Positions 9,501 to 18,779 are shown, counted from the first letter of the stretch. The stretch: DNA of 64,000 nucleotides from Bacillota bacterium (GCA_023421735.1 JAEZSP010000031.1:5547-69546); one strand, 5' to 3'. Numbers and translations are program-made. The notes: a model not told the origin generated them from the sequence alone.

Positions 9501-10343
9501 AACCGCAGCCACGAGCCCGGTCGTCTCGTCCACAGTCGCGACGGCCCCGTCGCTGGTGGACCATGTAAACACCGCATCCTCTACCTTAATATCGTCCGCA
9601 TAGAGCGTTGCGGTCAGTTCTTTGTCGTCGCCAATGTAGACTTTCGCGGTCTCCTCGCTGATGGATGTGGTATAGACGGGCTCGTCCTTTTCAATGGTGA
9701 GCTCAAATTCATCGTAAATGGTTGCATCCGCAGCAAGCGTTGCGCGCACATTGACTACGCCGACCTGATAGGCTCGGAAAACGACGATGATGTCCGCCGG
9801 ATCGGTTTCGAGGTCGACGGGTTCCATATCCTTTTCGTCGAGCGTAACAAAGTCCGCAATCGTGTCGTCACTCGTCGACCAAATGATCGTCTCGTCCGCT
9901 GCGTTTTCAATCTTGAGCTTAAATTCTGCGACATAATCGAAATCGTCGCTCATTTCGGAAAACTTGTATGTAAGGGTATCCTCATCAAACGTGATGGTGG
10001 GCGTCGGCGTAGGTTCCGCCCCCGCCATCGCTTCCGGCGCCGATGTTACGACAGGCGTCGGCGTTTCCACGGGCGTGGGCGTCGGCGTCGCCACGGGCGT
10101 CGGGATCGGCGTTTCCACAGGCGTCGGGATCGGCGTTTCCACGGGCGTGGGTGTCGGCGTCGCCACGGGCGTGGGCGTCGGCGTTTCCACGGGCGTGGGT
10201 GTCGGCGTCGCCACGGGTGTGGGTGTCGGCGTCGCCACGGGTGTGGGTGTCGGGTCCCCCGCTTCCTCTGCAAATGCGGCGATACTCGTTAAAAGCATCG
10301 AAAGGCACAAAAAAACCGATATGTATCGTTGCAACCGTTTCAC
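6519..10343 (-). CDS. Secreted multi-Big-2 surface protein with caspase-like C-terminal domain
   Basis: 1274 residues. A signal peptide (cleaved near AFAEE) is followed by a Thr-Pro repeat spacer (~residues 29-100) and roughly nine Ig-like Big-2 units, recognisable by recurring WSTSD / ATV motifs. The last ~250 residues resemble clan CD cysteine peptidases: a strand plus LSHG (His ~1090) and a strand plus PSCYSGG (Cys ~1134) supply the expected His/Cys dyad. A calcium-binding-like loop DQNGDGYVTVSEL (~1212-1224) lies near the end. It probably extends from the cell surface on a Big-2 stalk and cleaves proteins; the substrate is unknown. GTG 10343 is chosen because GGAGGG sits upstream; the frame also opens at 10397. 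No LPXTG anchor is seen. Confidence 0.85.
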   Translation of the reverse strand: MKRLQRYISVFLCLSMLLTSIAAFAEEAGDPTPTPVATPTPTPVATPTPTPVETPTPTPVATPTPTPVETPIPTPVETPIPTPVATPTPTPVETPTPVVTSAPEAMAGAEPTPTPTITFDEDTLTYKFSEMSDDFDYVAEFKLKIENAADETIIWSTSDDTIADFVTLDEKDMEPVDLETDPADIIVVFRAYQVGVVNVRATLAADATIYDEFELTIEKDEPVYTTSISEETAKVYIGDDKELTATLYADDIKVEDAVFTWSTSDGAVATVDETTGLVAAVSKGTAKITASTLYGGNTYEVSCDVTVVVPLTDISVENASFYSDGAVQLVVSPVPADAEYDPSHLAFTVDDASAPYIQVSADGTVTAWTQDGLLNIMESSVDTQVKVNYGEMTAQASVTVYQAATSIAIDSATRVVWLGKTALLGVTVLPDNSYDQIDSYASSDEALFTIDETGLISGLALGAGTATVNMKSGRTVDFPVSVLQGTTSLRITVPGGNLRMGEQVQLALTREPEGAVDALTWTSSDETRATVDQNGLVSLIAPGSVTIVVSAQSGETTSVGLGIIRPATAISIYMDMFPTMSGFILAQGQSVEPSINVLPEDATSTGYSLSSSNEAVARTDGSRIYGVANGLATITVTSEDKEVTRTFLVKVVSKSRRIQSVSTNRSSITLKEGKTYTLRARVNSGAQSSKVFWGSVDPSIATVNAKGVVRAVSPGTTYVIAMTYSGVYKRIKVKVTTQMPTSVRLNKSSLSLYADKSYQLTAKIYPSNVLQEQNRVLTWHTTNLRVAVVSDDGMVYTISPGTAYIYARTVNGKTYRCRVTVKKRYVKYVSIENPYGNLLLGGTYTLPATVSPSSATDQRLSWSLASSSYKKYASINSKTGELYCKKPGKIKVRATARDGSRKQYTITLRIVEVPLNSFTMERVATETDSGGPINDKDVIELAYKDSFTVVATVDPVLFLEWSSSDSHVASVKDGLVTATGAGTATITVTAGGCYSRSFTVNVPRDESQPTYRALVIAQYQNSSQKGYLPFSQNCQKGVYDALGNSSIGGVRYELSYRSNLTTGGQLTDAISSTFADAKEGDVSFIYLLSHGTYKDGSYVWHLYSHSGGAYVSASTIMSAMKGVKGHVVLIIPSCYSGGDETIPSTLTYMVRAADRAAADGTSYSAIFASDGLVRASFFNTAESRSYDFFTYSMCKALGWNYMSDASVLLAGDQNGDGYVTVSELASATKSLTTKTLEEYFDTYGTSSYYGPPSKSQNVTYYVSPKAADLAIFGD
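10055..10257 (-). repeat. 24-base tandem repeat coding Thr-Pro spacer
   Basis: About eight near-identical 24-base units encode the octapeptide PTPTPV(A/E)T just after the signal peptide of the Big-2 protein. Some units carry Ile in place of the first Thr. Copy number is likely to vary by slippage. Confidence 0.9.
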
Positions 10344-10373
10344 GAATAAACCCTCCATAATTTGCATGCTGTC

Positions 10374-10402
10374 ATTATATCGAAATAAATTTGTCATGTC
10401 AA
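10374..10402 (-). promoter_or_regulatory. Consensus sigma-A promoter for the Big-2/caspase-like gene
   Basis: On the minus strand TTGACA and TATAAT are separated by exactly 17 bases, a perfect consensus, about 30 bases upstream of the GTG start. Strong constitutive transcription is expected. Confidence 0.88.
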
Positions 10403-10469
10403 CGCAAAGAAAGCGCGCCTATTCATAAGACGCCGGAGTGTCGTTATTTGTTTACAAAAATTGCAAGAT

Positions 10470-10507
10470 TTCACAAAAACGTAAACCGGAGGGCGGGTGC
10501 CCTCCGG
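10470..10507 (-). terminator. Terminator of the Cys-rich jelly-roll gene
   Basis: On the minus strand CCGGAGGGC-ACCC-GCCCTCCGG is followed by TTTACGTTTTTG. It begins 7 bases after the stop codon at 10515. Confidence 0.85.
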
Positions 10508-10514
10508 CGGTCGG

Positions 10515-11249
10515 TCAACCGAGTCTCGTAATGGTCATGGTAAAGATCGGGAGATTGGGGGTCGTCTGGCCGATTTCGAACGCGTTCGTGGCTTCAAGCG
10601 CAATGGTGTCGCGGCGTTCCGCCTCGACAAGCGCATTCGCGGAGTATACGCGGGTGTGGTTGGCACAGCCCTCGATCTCAACCTCGGAAGCGAAAATGCG
10701 TTCGTTGTCAAGCACCACGGCGAGCCGGGTGTCGATCGTCTGACCTGCTGGAATCTGCGCGGTGTATGCAATGAGGTAACGACCCGGGTAAGCGAGCCGG
10801 ACGTGGCCGTCCTGAATCTGAAACATGTCGGCGTCGCCCGTCAGAACGCGGAAGCGAATGTTTCCGTCTTCCGGAACGCGGATCGGCGCGGTCGCGACGA
10901 GCTGCGCGGAAGCGGGAAAATACCGCATCCACTCGGGGCACATGCCCGCACAGTCAACCGCCGCATCCACCATGCCGCAGGGGCCGGTATAAAAAAGCGG
11001 CCAACCTGAACACGTTTCGCACTCGGGGCAATCAGTTGTCGCATGCACCATGCCGCCCGGGCCGCAATGTCCGTGGTGATTGCAGGGGACGCATGGGTGA
11101 CAGGGGTCGGGATGCCGGCGCTCCTCGATCTCCTCGGGAGATACATCGGGGGGGAACGGACGGACGTAATTATGGTTCGTGCTTCTTGTGCGCACGGTGT
11201 TCAGCGCACCGACTCGATCGCCCTTGCGCTGACATTTGGTATTTGCCAC
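10515..11249 (-). CDS. Cys-rich protein with C1q/TNF-like jelly-roll C-terminus, function unknown
   Basis: 244 residues, no signal peptide. The middle section is rich in Cys, Pro, Gly and His (CHPCVPCNHHGHCG, CPECETC). The last ~130 residues are a run of beta-strands (NIRFRV, GRYLIAYTAQIP, TIDTRLAVVLDN, DTIALEATNA) resembling the jelly-roll C-terminal domain seen in BclA-type exosporium and collagen-like proteins. In a spore former a role in an outer spore layer is plausible but not shown. The start is GTG 11249, seven bases after AAGGAGA; the frame continues to a TTG at 11276. It is divergent from dnaA. Confidence 0.65.
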   Translation of the reverse strand: MANTKCQRKGDRVGALNTVRTRSTNHNYVRPFPPDVSPEEIEERRHPDPCHPCVPCNHHGHCGPGGMVHATTDCPECETCSGWPLFYTGPCGMVDAAVDCAGMCPEWMRYFPASAQLVATAPIRVPEDGNIRFRVLTGDADMFQIQDGHVRLAYPGRYLIAYTAQIPAGQTIDTRLAVVLDNERIFASEVEIEGCANHTRVYSANALVEAERRDTIALEATNAFEIGQTTPNLPIFTMTITRLG

Positions 11250-11591
11250 AGAGATCTCTCCTTCCAAGGGTTTCAACCCATACTATGCCGACGGCCACCC
11301 ACAGGATATCAACAGCGCGCACACATCTTATCCACAGCTTCCTGTGGAAAGCGTGTATAAGTCGGACCAAACGCAGCTTTCATTGCGCATGACATGTAAA
11401 AATGAGCTATTATATAGGAAATCATTCGTCACGCGCGCTATCCCCAATCCCATCGACATGCAGGGATTGGCGCCGGGTGAACGGCGGATTTGTTCCACAG
11501 CACGCACAGCGCGGGGGGATGCCCTGCGGCTTGCGGTGCGCTTTGTGATCTGTTATAATAAGCATGGATCTGTATGTACCGGAGGGATTGG
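11250..11591. other. dnaA upstream region with DnaA boxes and promoter
   Basis: A gene-free 340-base stretch between two divergent genes. It holds a perfect DnaA box TTATCCACA at 11328-11336, an inverted imperfect box at 11342-11350 and a further TTCCACA at 11493-11499, suggesting autoregulation of dnaA or participation in the origin. The dnaA promoter lies at its right end. Confidence 0.7.
11531..11559 (+). promoter_or_regulatory. dnaA promoter
   Basis: TTGCGG and TATAAT are separated by 17 bases; the -10 box ends 32 bases before the dnaA start. The GGAGGG ribosome site is at 11581-11586. Confidence 0.7.
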
Positions 11592-12905
11592 ATGGAATAC
11601 ACGACCGCGCAGCTTGAGCAGTGGCAATCGGCGATTGATCTCATGAAGCGCGAGATGAGCTCGGCTGCGTTTAATGCCTGGTTCAACAAGCTGAAGCTGC
11701 ACGCAATTACATCGGACACCATCGTCTGTGAAGCGCCGGATCAATTTGCGATGGATAACATCAACAGGCGCTATATGACGATGTTTTATAATTGCGTTGG
11801 GATTGCGTTCGGGCGGCACTATGAGATCGTGCTTGCGCTAAAGGCAGACATTGCGCGCCAGCTCGACCAGCTTTCGCGGACGATGCTGAATAAAAAATAT
11901 ACGTTTGATAATTTCGTCGTGGGCACGTCGAATTCGTTTGCGTACGCGGCGTCGGTAGCCGTGGCGGAAGACCCGTCGGACGCATACAACCCACTTTTTC
12001 TTTATGGCGGCGTGGGCCTGGGTAAAACCCATCTCATGAACGCCATCGGCAATTACATCACCACGCGCGACCCGCGGCGGAACGTGCTTTTTATTTCGTC
12101 CGAAACCTTTACAAACGAGTTTATCGACACGCTGGTCAAAAAAAAGGGCACGAGCGATTTGCGCGAACGGATGCGGGGCGTGGACGTTCTCATGGTGGAC
12201 GACATCCAGTTTCTTTCAAAAACCGTCGCCACGCAAGAGGAATTTTTTCATACGTTCAACCATCTGCACTCCAAGGGAAAGCAGATCATCCTCTCGTCCG
12301 ACCGTCCGCCCAAGGAGATCCCGACCATCGAGGAGCGACTTCGTTCCCGGTTTGAATGGGGACTGACCGTGGACATCAGAAAACCGGACTTCGAGACGCG
12401 CGTCGCGATTCTCAGGCGCAAATGCATGGACGAGGACATCGATTGCGACGATACGGTTTTGGATTTCATCGCCGGGCGCGTCGAGAGCAATATCCGTGAA
12501 CTCGAGGGCGCGCTCAACCGCCTGCGCGCAAAGGCCGAGCTGATCGGCGGGCGCATCAATATGGAATTTGCCGAGGAGACGCTCGCCGCGATCTTGCCGC
12601 AAAACGCACCCCGGCAGGTAACGAGCCAAGTGATCCTGATGACCGTCGCGGAGCGATATGCCGTGACAACCGATGATTTGGTATCCAAAAAACGTAACCG
12701 GGCCTATGCACTCCCACGCCAGATCACCATGTATCTTCTGCGCGAGATGACCCAGCTTTCAACCACCGCCATCGGGCGTGAATTGGGGGATCGCGACCAC
12801 ACGACCGTCATGCACGGTTGCGACAAGATCAACGAGGCGATGCGCGCCGACCCCACATTCCGAAAAAACATCAACGAATTGCGGGATTTGATCGCCAACG
12901 GATAA
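11592..12905 (+). CDS. dnaA: Chromosomal replication initiator protein DnaA
   Basis: 437-residue AAA+ initiator that binds DnaA boxes at oriC and opens the duplex. Domain I (residues 1-~85) is the helicase-loading and self-association part; the linker domain II is very short (~10-15 residues). Domain III carries Walker A GGVGLGKTH (139-147) and Walker B MVDDIQFL (201-208). Domain IV ends in the DNA-binding signature RDHTTVMHGCDKI. The start is ATG 11592 behind GGAGGG rather than the in-frame 11574. oriC follows directly. Unusually for Firmicutes, no rpmH/rnpA precedes it. Confidence 0.98.
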   Translation: MEYTTAQLEQWQSAIDLMKREMSSAAFNAWFNKLKLHAITSDTIVCEAPDQFAMDNINRRYMTMFYNCVGIAFGRHYEIVLALKADIARQLDQLSRTMLNKKYTFDNFVVGTSNSFAYAASVAVAEDPSDAYNPLFLYGGVGLGKTHLMNAIGNYITTRDPRRNVLFISSETFTNEFIDTLVKKKGTSDLRERMRGVDVLMVDDIQFLSKTVATQEEFFHTFNHLHSKGKQIILSSDRPPKEIPTIEERLRSRFEWGLTVDIRKPDFETRVAILRRKCMDEDIDCDDTVLDFIAGRVESNIRELEGALNRLRAKAELIGGRINMEFAEETLAAILPQNAPRQVTSQVILMTVAERYAVTTDDLVSKKRNRAYALPRQITMYLLREMTQLSTTAIGRELGDRDHTTVMHGCDKINEAMRADPTFRKNINELRDLIANG

Positions 12906-13068
12906 CCCCTGTGGAAAAAGATGGCGTTATCCCCGCCGCGTCCACAACCGGCTGTGGAGTCCAAAATCCAAACGGCTGCTGGGCATTTGGGGGTTATCCA
13001 CAGTATCCACAGTATTACTACTACGTCGGTTTCTATATATAATATTGAATATACGGAGGAGCGCACAC
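12906..13068 (+). other. Chromosome origin (oriC) in the dnaA-dnaN spacer
   Basis: The 163-base spacer has DnaA-box-like motifs on both strands: TGTGGAAAA at 12910-12918, TCCACAACC and TGTGGAGTC near 12940-12960, a perfect TTATCCACA at 12994-13002 and GTATCCACA at 13003-13011. Three bases further, TTACTACTA at 13015-13023 reads on the other strand as the 3'-AAT-GAT-GAT DnaA-trio on which DnaA loads to melt DNA. A purely A/T-rich stretch follows (13030-13053), the likely unwinding element and also the dnaN promoter region. The order box-box-trio-AT stretch matches the basal unwinding system described for Bacillus subtilis. Confidence 0.88.
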
Positions 13069-14175
13069 ATGCGGTTTCAAACGACGGTTTCGCAGCTCAC
13101 GGAAGGGCTCGCCATGGTAACGCGCGCGCTGTCCGCGCGGACGACGAATCCGATTTTGGACGGGATTCTGATCGAGGCGGGCGAGAACTACGTCCAGCTG
13201 ACCTGTTCAGACGAGCGAATTACGATCATCACGCGCGTCAACGCGGAAGTCGAGGAATCGGGACGCGGCGTCGTACCCGGCAAACTGTTTACCGAGATGA
13301 TCAGGCGCATGCCTGAGGGCAATGTGAAGGTCGTCATGTCGGAACATTTTCAGTTTAAAATTACCTGCATGGCTTCTCGCATGAACCTGTCCGGGCAGGA
13401 TGCGGACCTTTATCCCCTGCCGGGCATCGTGGACGGTGAACTTGAAATTACGCTCCCGCAGACCATGCTCAAGGACATGATCGCCAAAACTGAATTTGCC
13501 ATCGCACAGGAAGATATGCGCGAGGTCCTGACCGGCGCATTCCTCGAGGTGCGCGGCGGCGATGCGATCATGGTTGCGCTGGACGGATTCCGCCTTGCGA
13601 TGATCAAAAATGCCTGTTCGGAAGTGACCGGCACCATGTCCGCCATCATTCCCGGACGTGCGATTGGCGACATCGGACGTCTTTTGAAGGATGGTGCGGA
13701 GGATTTCTGCATGCTCTCCTTCGAGCGCAATCGCCTGCATATCAATCTCATGGGTACGGACATCTATGTCGTGCTCGTCGAGGGCGAATTTATCGATTAC
13801 AGGAAAATACTGCCCACGCAGTTTGGCACCCGCGTCGTTGCGGACGTGGAACCCATGCGCCGCGCCGTCGATCGCGCCGCGCTCATCGCCCGCGAGGGGA
13901 ACAACAACCTCGTCAAGTTCAAAATTGAGAGCGGCATCCTCTGCATCGAATCCAACTCCGAAATTGGCGACGTACACGAGGAAATGGAGGTCGAACAGGA
14001 CGGCGCGGACATCAAAATCACGTTTAACGTCAAATATATGCTCGACATCATGCGCACGATCGAGGATGGACGCCTTGAAATGAACTTTAATTCCTCCATC
14101 ACGCCCTGCATCATTACGCCCGTCGACAATCGGGATTACATGCACCTCGTGCTACCGGTTCGGACCCAGGCGTAG
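13069..14175 (+). CDS. dnaN: DNA polymerase III beta subunit (sliding clamp)
   Basis: 368 residues, the usual size of the ring-forming processivity clamp. The start MRFQTTVSQLTEGLAMVTRAL and the end YMHLVLPVR are characteristic; three repeated clamp folds are expected. ATG 13069 is preceded by GGAGGA at 13055-13060; an in-frame codon at 13045 lacks such a site. mnmE follows after 15 bases rather than the common yaaA-recF-gyrB order. Confidence 0.97.
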   Translation: MRFQTTVSQLTEGLAMVTRALSARTTNPILDGILIEAGENYVQLTCSDERITIITRVNAEVEESGRGVVPGKLFTEMIRRMPEGNVKVVMSEHFQFKITCMASRMNLSGQDADLYPLPGIVDGELEITLPQTMLKDMIAKTEFAIAQEDMREVLTGAFLEVRGGDAIMVALDGFRLAMIKNACSEVTGTMSAIIPGRAIGDIGRLLKDGAEDFCMLSFERNRLHINLMGTDIYVVLVEGEFIDYRKILPTQFGTRVVADVEPMRRAVDRAALIAREGNNNLVKFKIESGILCIESNSEIGDVHEEMEVEQDGADIKITFNVKYMLDIMRTIEDGRLEMNFNSSITPCIITPVDNRDYMHLVLPVRTQA

Positions 14176-14190
14176 AAAAGAGGGAAACCG

Positions 14191-15519
14191 TTGCAAGACA
14201 CCATTGCCGCGATTGCGACCGCCGAAGGCGAAGGCGGCATATCGATTATCCGGATCAGCGGGCCGGACGCGCTGCCGATCCTGCGCGCGGTTTTTGCGCG
14301 GCGGGGGGATTTTGAACCCAATCGGCTGTATCACGGGCATGTGGCGTCAAACGGCGAGATATTGGACGAGGCCATGGCTGTGTACATGAAATCACCGCAC
14401 TCGTATACGCGCGAGGATGTCTGCGAAGTACACTGCCACGGCGGAACGATCGCCGTGCGGCGGGTGCTTTCCGCCATATTGGCGGCGGGCGCGCGCGCGG
14501 CGGAACCGGGAGAGTTTACCAAGCGTGCCTTTTTCAACGGGCGGATCGACCTTTCACAGGCAGAGGCAGTGATGCAGCTCATCTCCGCACGCTCGGAAGC
14601 AGCCGCGCGCGCGGCCGTGCGTCAGCTTGCGGGCGGCGCATCCACGCTTGTTAAACCGATCATCGCAAAGCTGACGGGCCTGATGGCTGTGATCGAGGCG
14701 GCGGATGACTTTCCGGAGGAGATTGAGGAAGAAGCCGGGAAGCGCGAGGTGGCGGCGGGCATTTGCGAGATTCAAACGGCGCTGCGCGACATGGTGGATG
14801 AAAAAACGGCGCGCATCGTGCGTGAAGGCGCGTCCATTGTGCTGGCCGGGCGGCCGAATGTTGGCAAATCATCGCTCCTCAATGCGCTGGTCGGCGCAGA
14901 GCGCGCAATCGTGACTGAAATACCGGGCACCACACGCGACGTGATCACCGAAAAACTGTCAATCAACGGACGGATCGCGGAAATATCGGATACCGCGGGC
15001 ATGCGCGAGACGGGGGATGTGGTCGAGAGGATCGGCGTCGCGCGTGCAGAGCGGGCGATGCGGGATGCGGACGTGATTCTCGTCGTGCTGGACGCGCGGG
15101 AAGGGTTATCTGGCGAGGACGAAAAATTATTGAAAGCGGCGGACGAGCGGTATATCGTGTGCGTCAACAAGCTCGATGCGGGTGATAAAGTTGATGCTGG
15201 GTTCATCTCTCGGGTGTATCATGTGGAAGCGGTCGAGCTATCTGCGCTGACGGGCGCAGGCGTTTCGGCGCTGCGGGACGTGCTTGCCCGGCGAATTTCT
15301 GCGGGCGAAGCCCCGCTCGTGACGCAGCGGCACCTTCTTCTTGCGAAGCGGGCGATGGTCGCGCTCGATCGGGCACAGGCGGCGCTTTCAGATTTTCCGC
15401 TCGACGTCTGTGCGGTGGACATTGAGGAGGCGCTCGAGGCGCTTTATGAGATCACGGGAGAGAATGCGCGCGAGGCGGTGATCGACCGGGTCTTTCATGA
15501 TTTTTGCGTCGGTAAGTGA
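14191..15519 (+). CDS. mnmE: tRNA uridine-5-carboxymethylaminomethyl GTPase MnmE
   Basis: 442 residues. With MnmG it modifies wobble U34 of tRNAs reading two-fold degenerate codons. An N-terminal tetrahydrofolate-binding domain (1-~115) is followed by a helical domain with an inserted G domain: G1 GRPNVGKSS (220-228), G2 GTTRD (246-250), G3 DTAG (267-270), G4 NKLD. The C-terminal catalytic Cys motif CVGK is present at the very end. The start is TTG 14191 behind AGAGGG. The gene normally lies upstream of dnaA near rnpA-yidC; here it directly follows dnaN. Confidence 0.97.
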   Translation: MQDTIAAIATAEGEGGISIIRISGPDALPILRAVFARRGDFEPNRLYHGHVASNGEILDEAMAVYMKSPHSYTREDVCEVHCHGGTIAVRRVLSAILAAGARAAEPGEFTKRAFFNGRIDLSQAEAVMQLISARSEAAARAAVRQLAGGASTLVKPIIAKLTGLMAVIEAADDFPEEIEEEAGKREVAAGICEIQTALRDMVDEKTARIVREGASIVLAGRPNVGKSSLLNALVGAERAIVTEIPGTTRDVITEKLSINGRIAEISDTAGMRETGDVVERIGVARAERAMRDADVILVVLDAREGLSGEDEKLLKAADERYIVCVNKLDAGDKVDAGFISRVYHVEAVELSALTGAGVSALRDVLARRISAGEAPLVTQRHLLLAKRAMVALDRAQAALSDFPLDVCAVDIEEALEALYEITGENAREAVIDRVFHDFCVGK

Positions 15520-15537
15520 CGCGACGGAGGAATATTG

Positions 15538-16836
15538 GTGAAAATTGGAATGGTTTCGCTCGGGTGCGCCAAGAACAGGGTGGATTCCGAGCAGTTGTTG
15601 GGGCGGCTCACGGCGGCGGGGCACGAAATTGTAAACGATCCGGCGCACGCGGACGTGATTTTTGTCAACACATGCGGGTTCATTGAGCCCGCGAAAAAGG
15701 AATCCATCGACGCGATTTTTGAAATGGCGGAGTACCGCAAAACCGGCGCGCGGCTGATCGTGACCGGATGTCTCGCACAGCGGTACGCGGACGCGCTTCT
15801 GGATGAAATTCCGGAGATCGACGGCCTTCTGGGCGTTTCGGACTATGACAGCGCGCTGTCCATGCTCGAATCCGATGTGCGCGCGCGGCATACGGAGCGG
15901 AACGAGCGGTTTCCCGATCCGGATTGCGGGCGCGTGCTCACCACGCCGGGGTACTCTGCTTACGTCAAAATATCAGACGGCTGTGATAACCGATGCGCCT
16001 ATTGCGCAATTCCGCTCATTCGCGGCGGATACCAGTCCCGACCGTTTGAGGAGATCGTCGCGGAGTGCGAGCTGTTGGCGGCAGACGGTGTGACGGAGCT
16101 TGTGCTCATCGCGCAGGACACCTCGCGCTATGGAAACGATATCTATGCCAAGACGCGCATGGCAGAGCTTCTGCGGCGTGTGGCTGAGATAGAAGGCATC
16201 CATTGGGTACGGGTGCTCTACTGCTACCCGGACACGACCGACGACGAGCTTCTTGAGACCATTGCGAACACGCCCAAGGTTTGCAAATACCTCGATTTGC
16301 CGCTTCAGCACATCGACGCGGAGCTTCTGCGGCGCATGAACCGGCGCGGTACGCCCGATTACATCAAATCGCGCATCGAGATGTGCAAAAAATGGGGGAT
16401 CACGCTGCGCACGACCATGATCGTGGGATTCCCGGGCGAGACCGAGGCGCAGTTTCAGACGCTGATGGACTTTGTGCGTGCGGCGCGGTTTGATCGGCTC
16501 GGTGCGTTCGCCTATTCCGCCGAGGAGGACACGCCTGCGGCCGCCATGGAGCATCAGGTGCCGGAAAGCGTGAAAGAGAGGCGGCTGGACGAACTCATGT
16601 CGATGCAGCAGGGGATTTCACTCGAGCTCAACGAGGCGCGGGTGGGCGAAACCTGCGAGGTATTGGTCGAGGGCTTTGAAGACGGCATGTTCTATGGACG
16701 CTCGATGCGCGAGGCACCGGAATCCGACGGGGCGATCCGGTTTACATCAAGTCATGCGCTTTTGCCCGGACAGTATATCACCGTGAAGATCACTGGCGCA
16801 GACGCCTACGATTTATTTGGGGAGGAAATCGGATGA
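15538..16836 (+). CDS. rimO: Ribosomal protein S12 methylthiotransferase RimO
   Basis: 432-residue radical-SAM enzyme that methylthiolates an Asp of ribosomal protein S12. The N-terminal domain has cluster cysteines 10, 46 and 78; the radical-SAM motif CDNRCAYC uses Cys149, 153 and 156; a TRAM domain closes the protein. VKISDGC before the radical-SAM motif favours RimO over the tRNA enzyme MiaB. GTG 15538 is chosen over TTG 15535 because it is seven bases from GGAGG. Its TGA overlaps the pgsA ATG. Confidence 0.94.
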   Translation: MKIGMVSLGCAKNRVDSEQLLGRLTAAGHEIVNDPAHADVIFVNTCGFIEPAKKESIDAIFEMAEYRKTGARLIVTGCLAQRYADALLDEIPEIDGLLGVSDYDSALSMLESDVRARHTERNERFPDPDCGRVLTTPGYSAYVKISDGCDNRCAYCAIPLIRGGYQSRPFEEIVAECELLAADGVTELVLIAQDTSRYGNDIYAKTRMAELLRRVAEIEGIHWVRVLYCYPDTTDDELLETIANTPKVCKYLDLPLQHIDAELLRRMNRRGTPDYIKSRIEMCKKWGITLRTTMIVGFPGETEAQFQTLMDFVRAARFDRLGAFAYSAEEDTPAAAMEHQVPESVKERRLDELMSMQQGISLELNEARVGETCEVLVEGFEDGMFYGRSMREAPESDGAIRFTSSHALLPGQYITVKITGADAYDLFGEEIG

Positions 16837-17387
16837 AGATCAATCTGCCCAATCGGCTTACGCTCATTCGGATTGCACTCATCCCGGTCTTTGTGGTGCT
16901 CATGTATTATGAGTCGCTCTGGGCACAGGTGTGTGCGGCCGCGGTGTTCTCCATTGCATGCATAACGGACTATCTCGACGGAGATATCGCGCGCAAGCGC
17001 AATCTCGTCACCAATTTTGGAAAATTTGCCGACCCCATTGCGGACAAGCTGCTCGTTATGAGTGCCTATGTCATGCTGGTCGGCCAATCTCGCATGCCCG
17101 CGTGGGTGTGCATCGTCTTCCTGGCGCGCGAGTTCACCGTCTCCGGATTCCGACTCGTCGCCGCCGGAAGCGGCAAGATCATGGCGGCGGGCGGCCTCGG
17201 CAAGATCAAGACGTTTACGCAGATGATCGCGGTCATCCTTTTGATTCTCTTTGCGCCGGCGTCCGCAGGGTTTGATTCCTTTGGCGTCATTGCCGCAAAT
17301 GTCATGCTGTATATCGCGCTTATCATGACCGTCTGGAGCGGCGCGGATTATATCGTGCGGAATCGGCAGTTCATTGAGGATATGTAG
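16833..17387 (+). CDS. pgsA: CDP-diacylglycerol-glycerol-3-phosphate 3-phosphatidyltransferase
   Basis: 184-residue integral membrane enzyme that commits CDP-diacylglycerol to phosphatidylglycerol synthesis. The CDP-alcohol phosphotransferase motif is complete: DYLDGDIARKRN with the later G...D...D run FGKFADPIADKLL. Four to five hydrophobic helices are apparent. It is coupled to rimO by an ATGA overlap; the rimO-pgsA pairing is common in Firmicutes. Confidence 0.95.
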   Translation: MKINLPNRLTLIRIALIPVFVVLMYYESLWAQVCAAAVFSIACITDYLDGDIARKRNLVTNFGKFADPIADKLLVMSAYVMLVGQSRMPAWVCIVFLAREFTVSGFRLVAAGSGKIMAAGGLGKIKTFTQMIAVILLILFAPASAGFDSFGVIAANVMLYIALIMTVWSGADYIVRNRQFIEDM

Positions 17388-17402
17388 ATCGAAAGCGCAT
17401 TT

Positions 17403-17430
17403 TCACCGGCCGTGGGCCGGTGATTTTTAT
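17403..17430 (+). terminator. Terminator of the pgsA operon
   Basis: TCACCGGCC-GTG-GGCCGGTGA followed by TTTTTATTT, 16 bases after the pgsA stop. Confidence 0.92.
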
Positions 17431-17567
17431 TTGGGCGTTTGAAGGATTGCGTGTTAAGTAATGCAGATTCGGCGCAGATTTAACGTGGATGCGCATGTAA
17501 TTTGGATGGTGGATCGAATAAAATGTGCATATAGGTGATTTGACGTGAACCGAAAGGAAGATTCCAA

Positions 17568-18779
<1,212 letters not shown>

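Noticed and set aside
10055..10257. Possible CRISPR array
   Set aside because: The 24-base units are contiguous without spacers and encode an in-frame Thr-Pro repeat in a signal-peptide protein.
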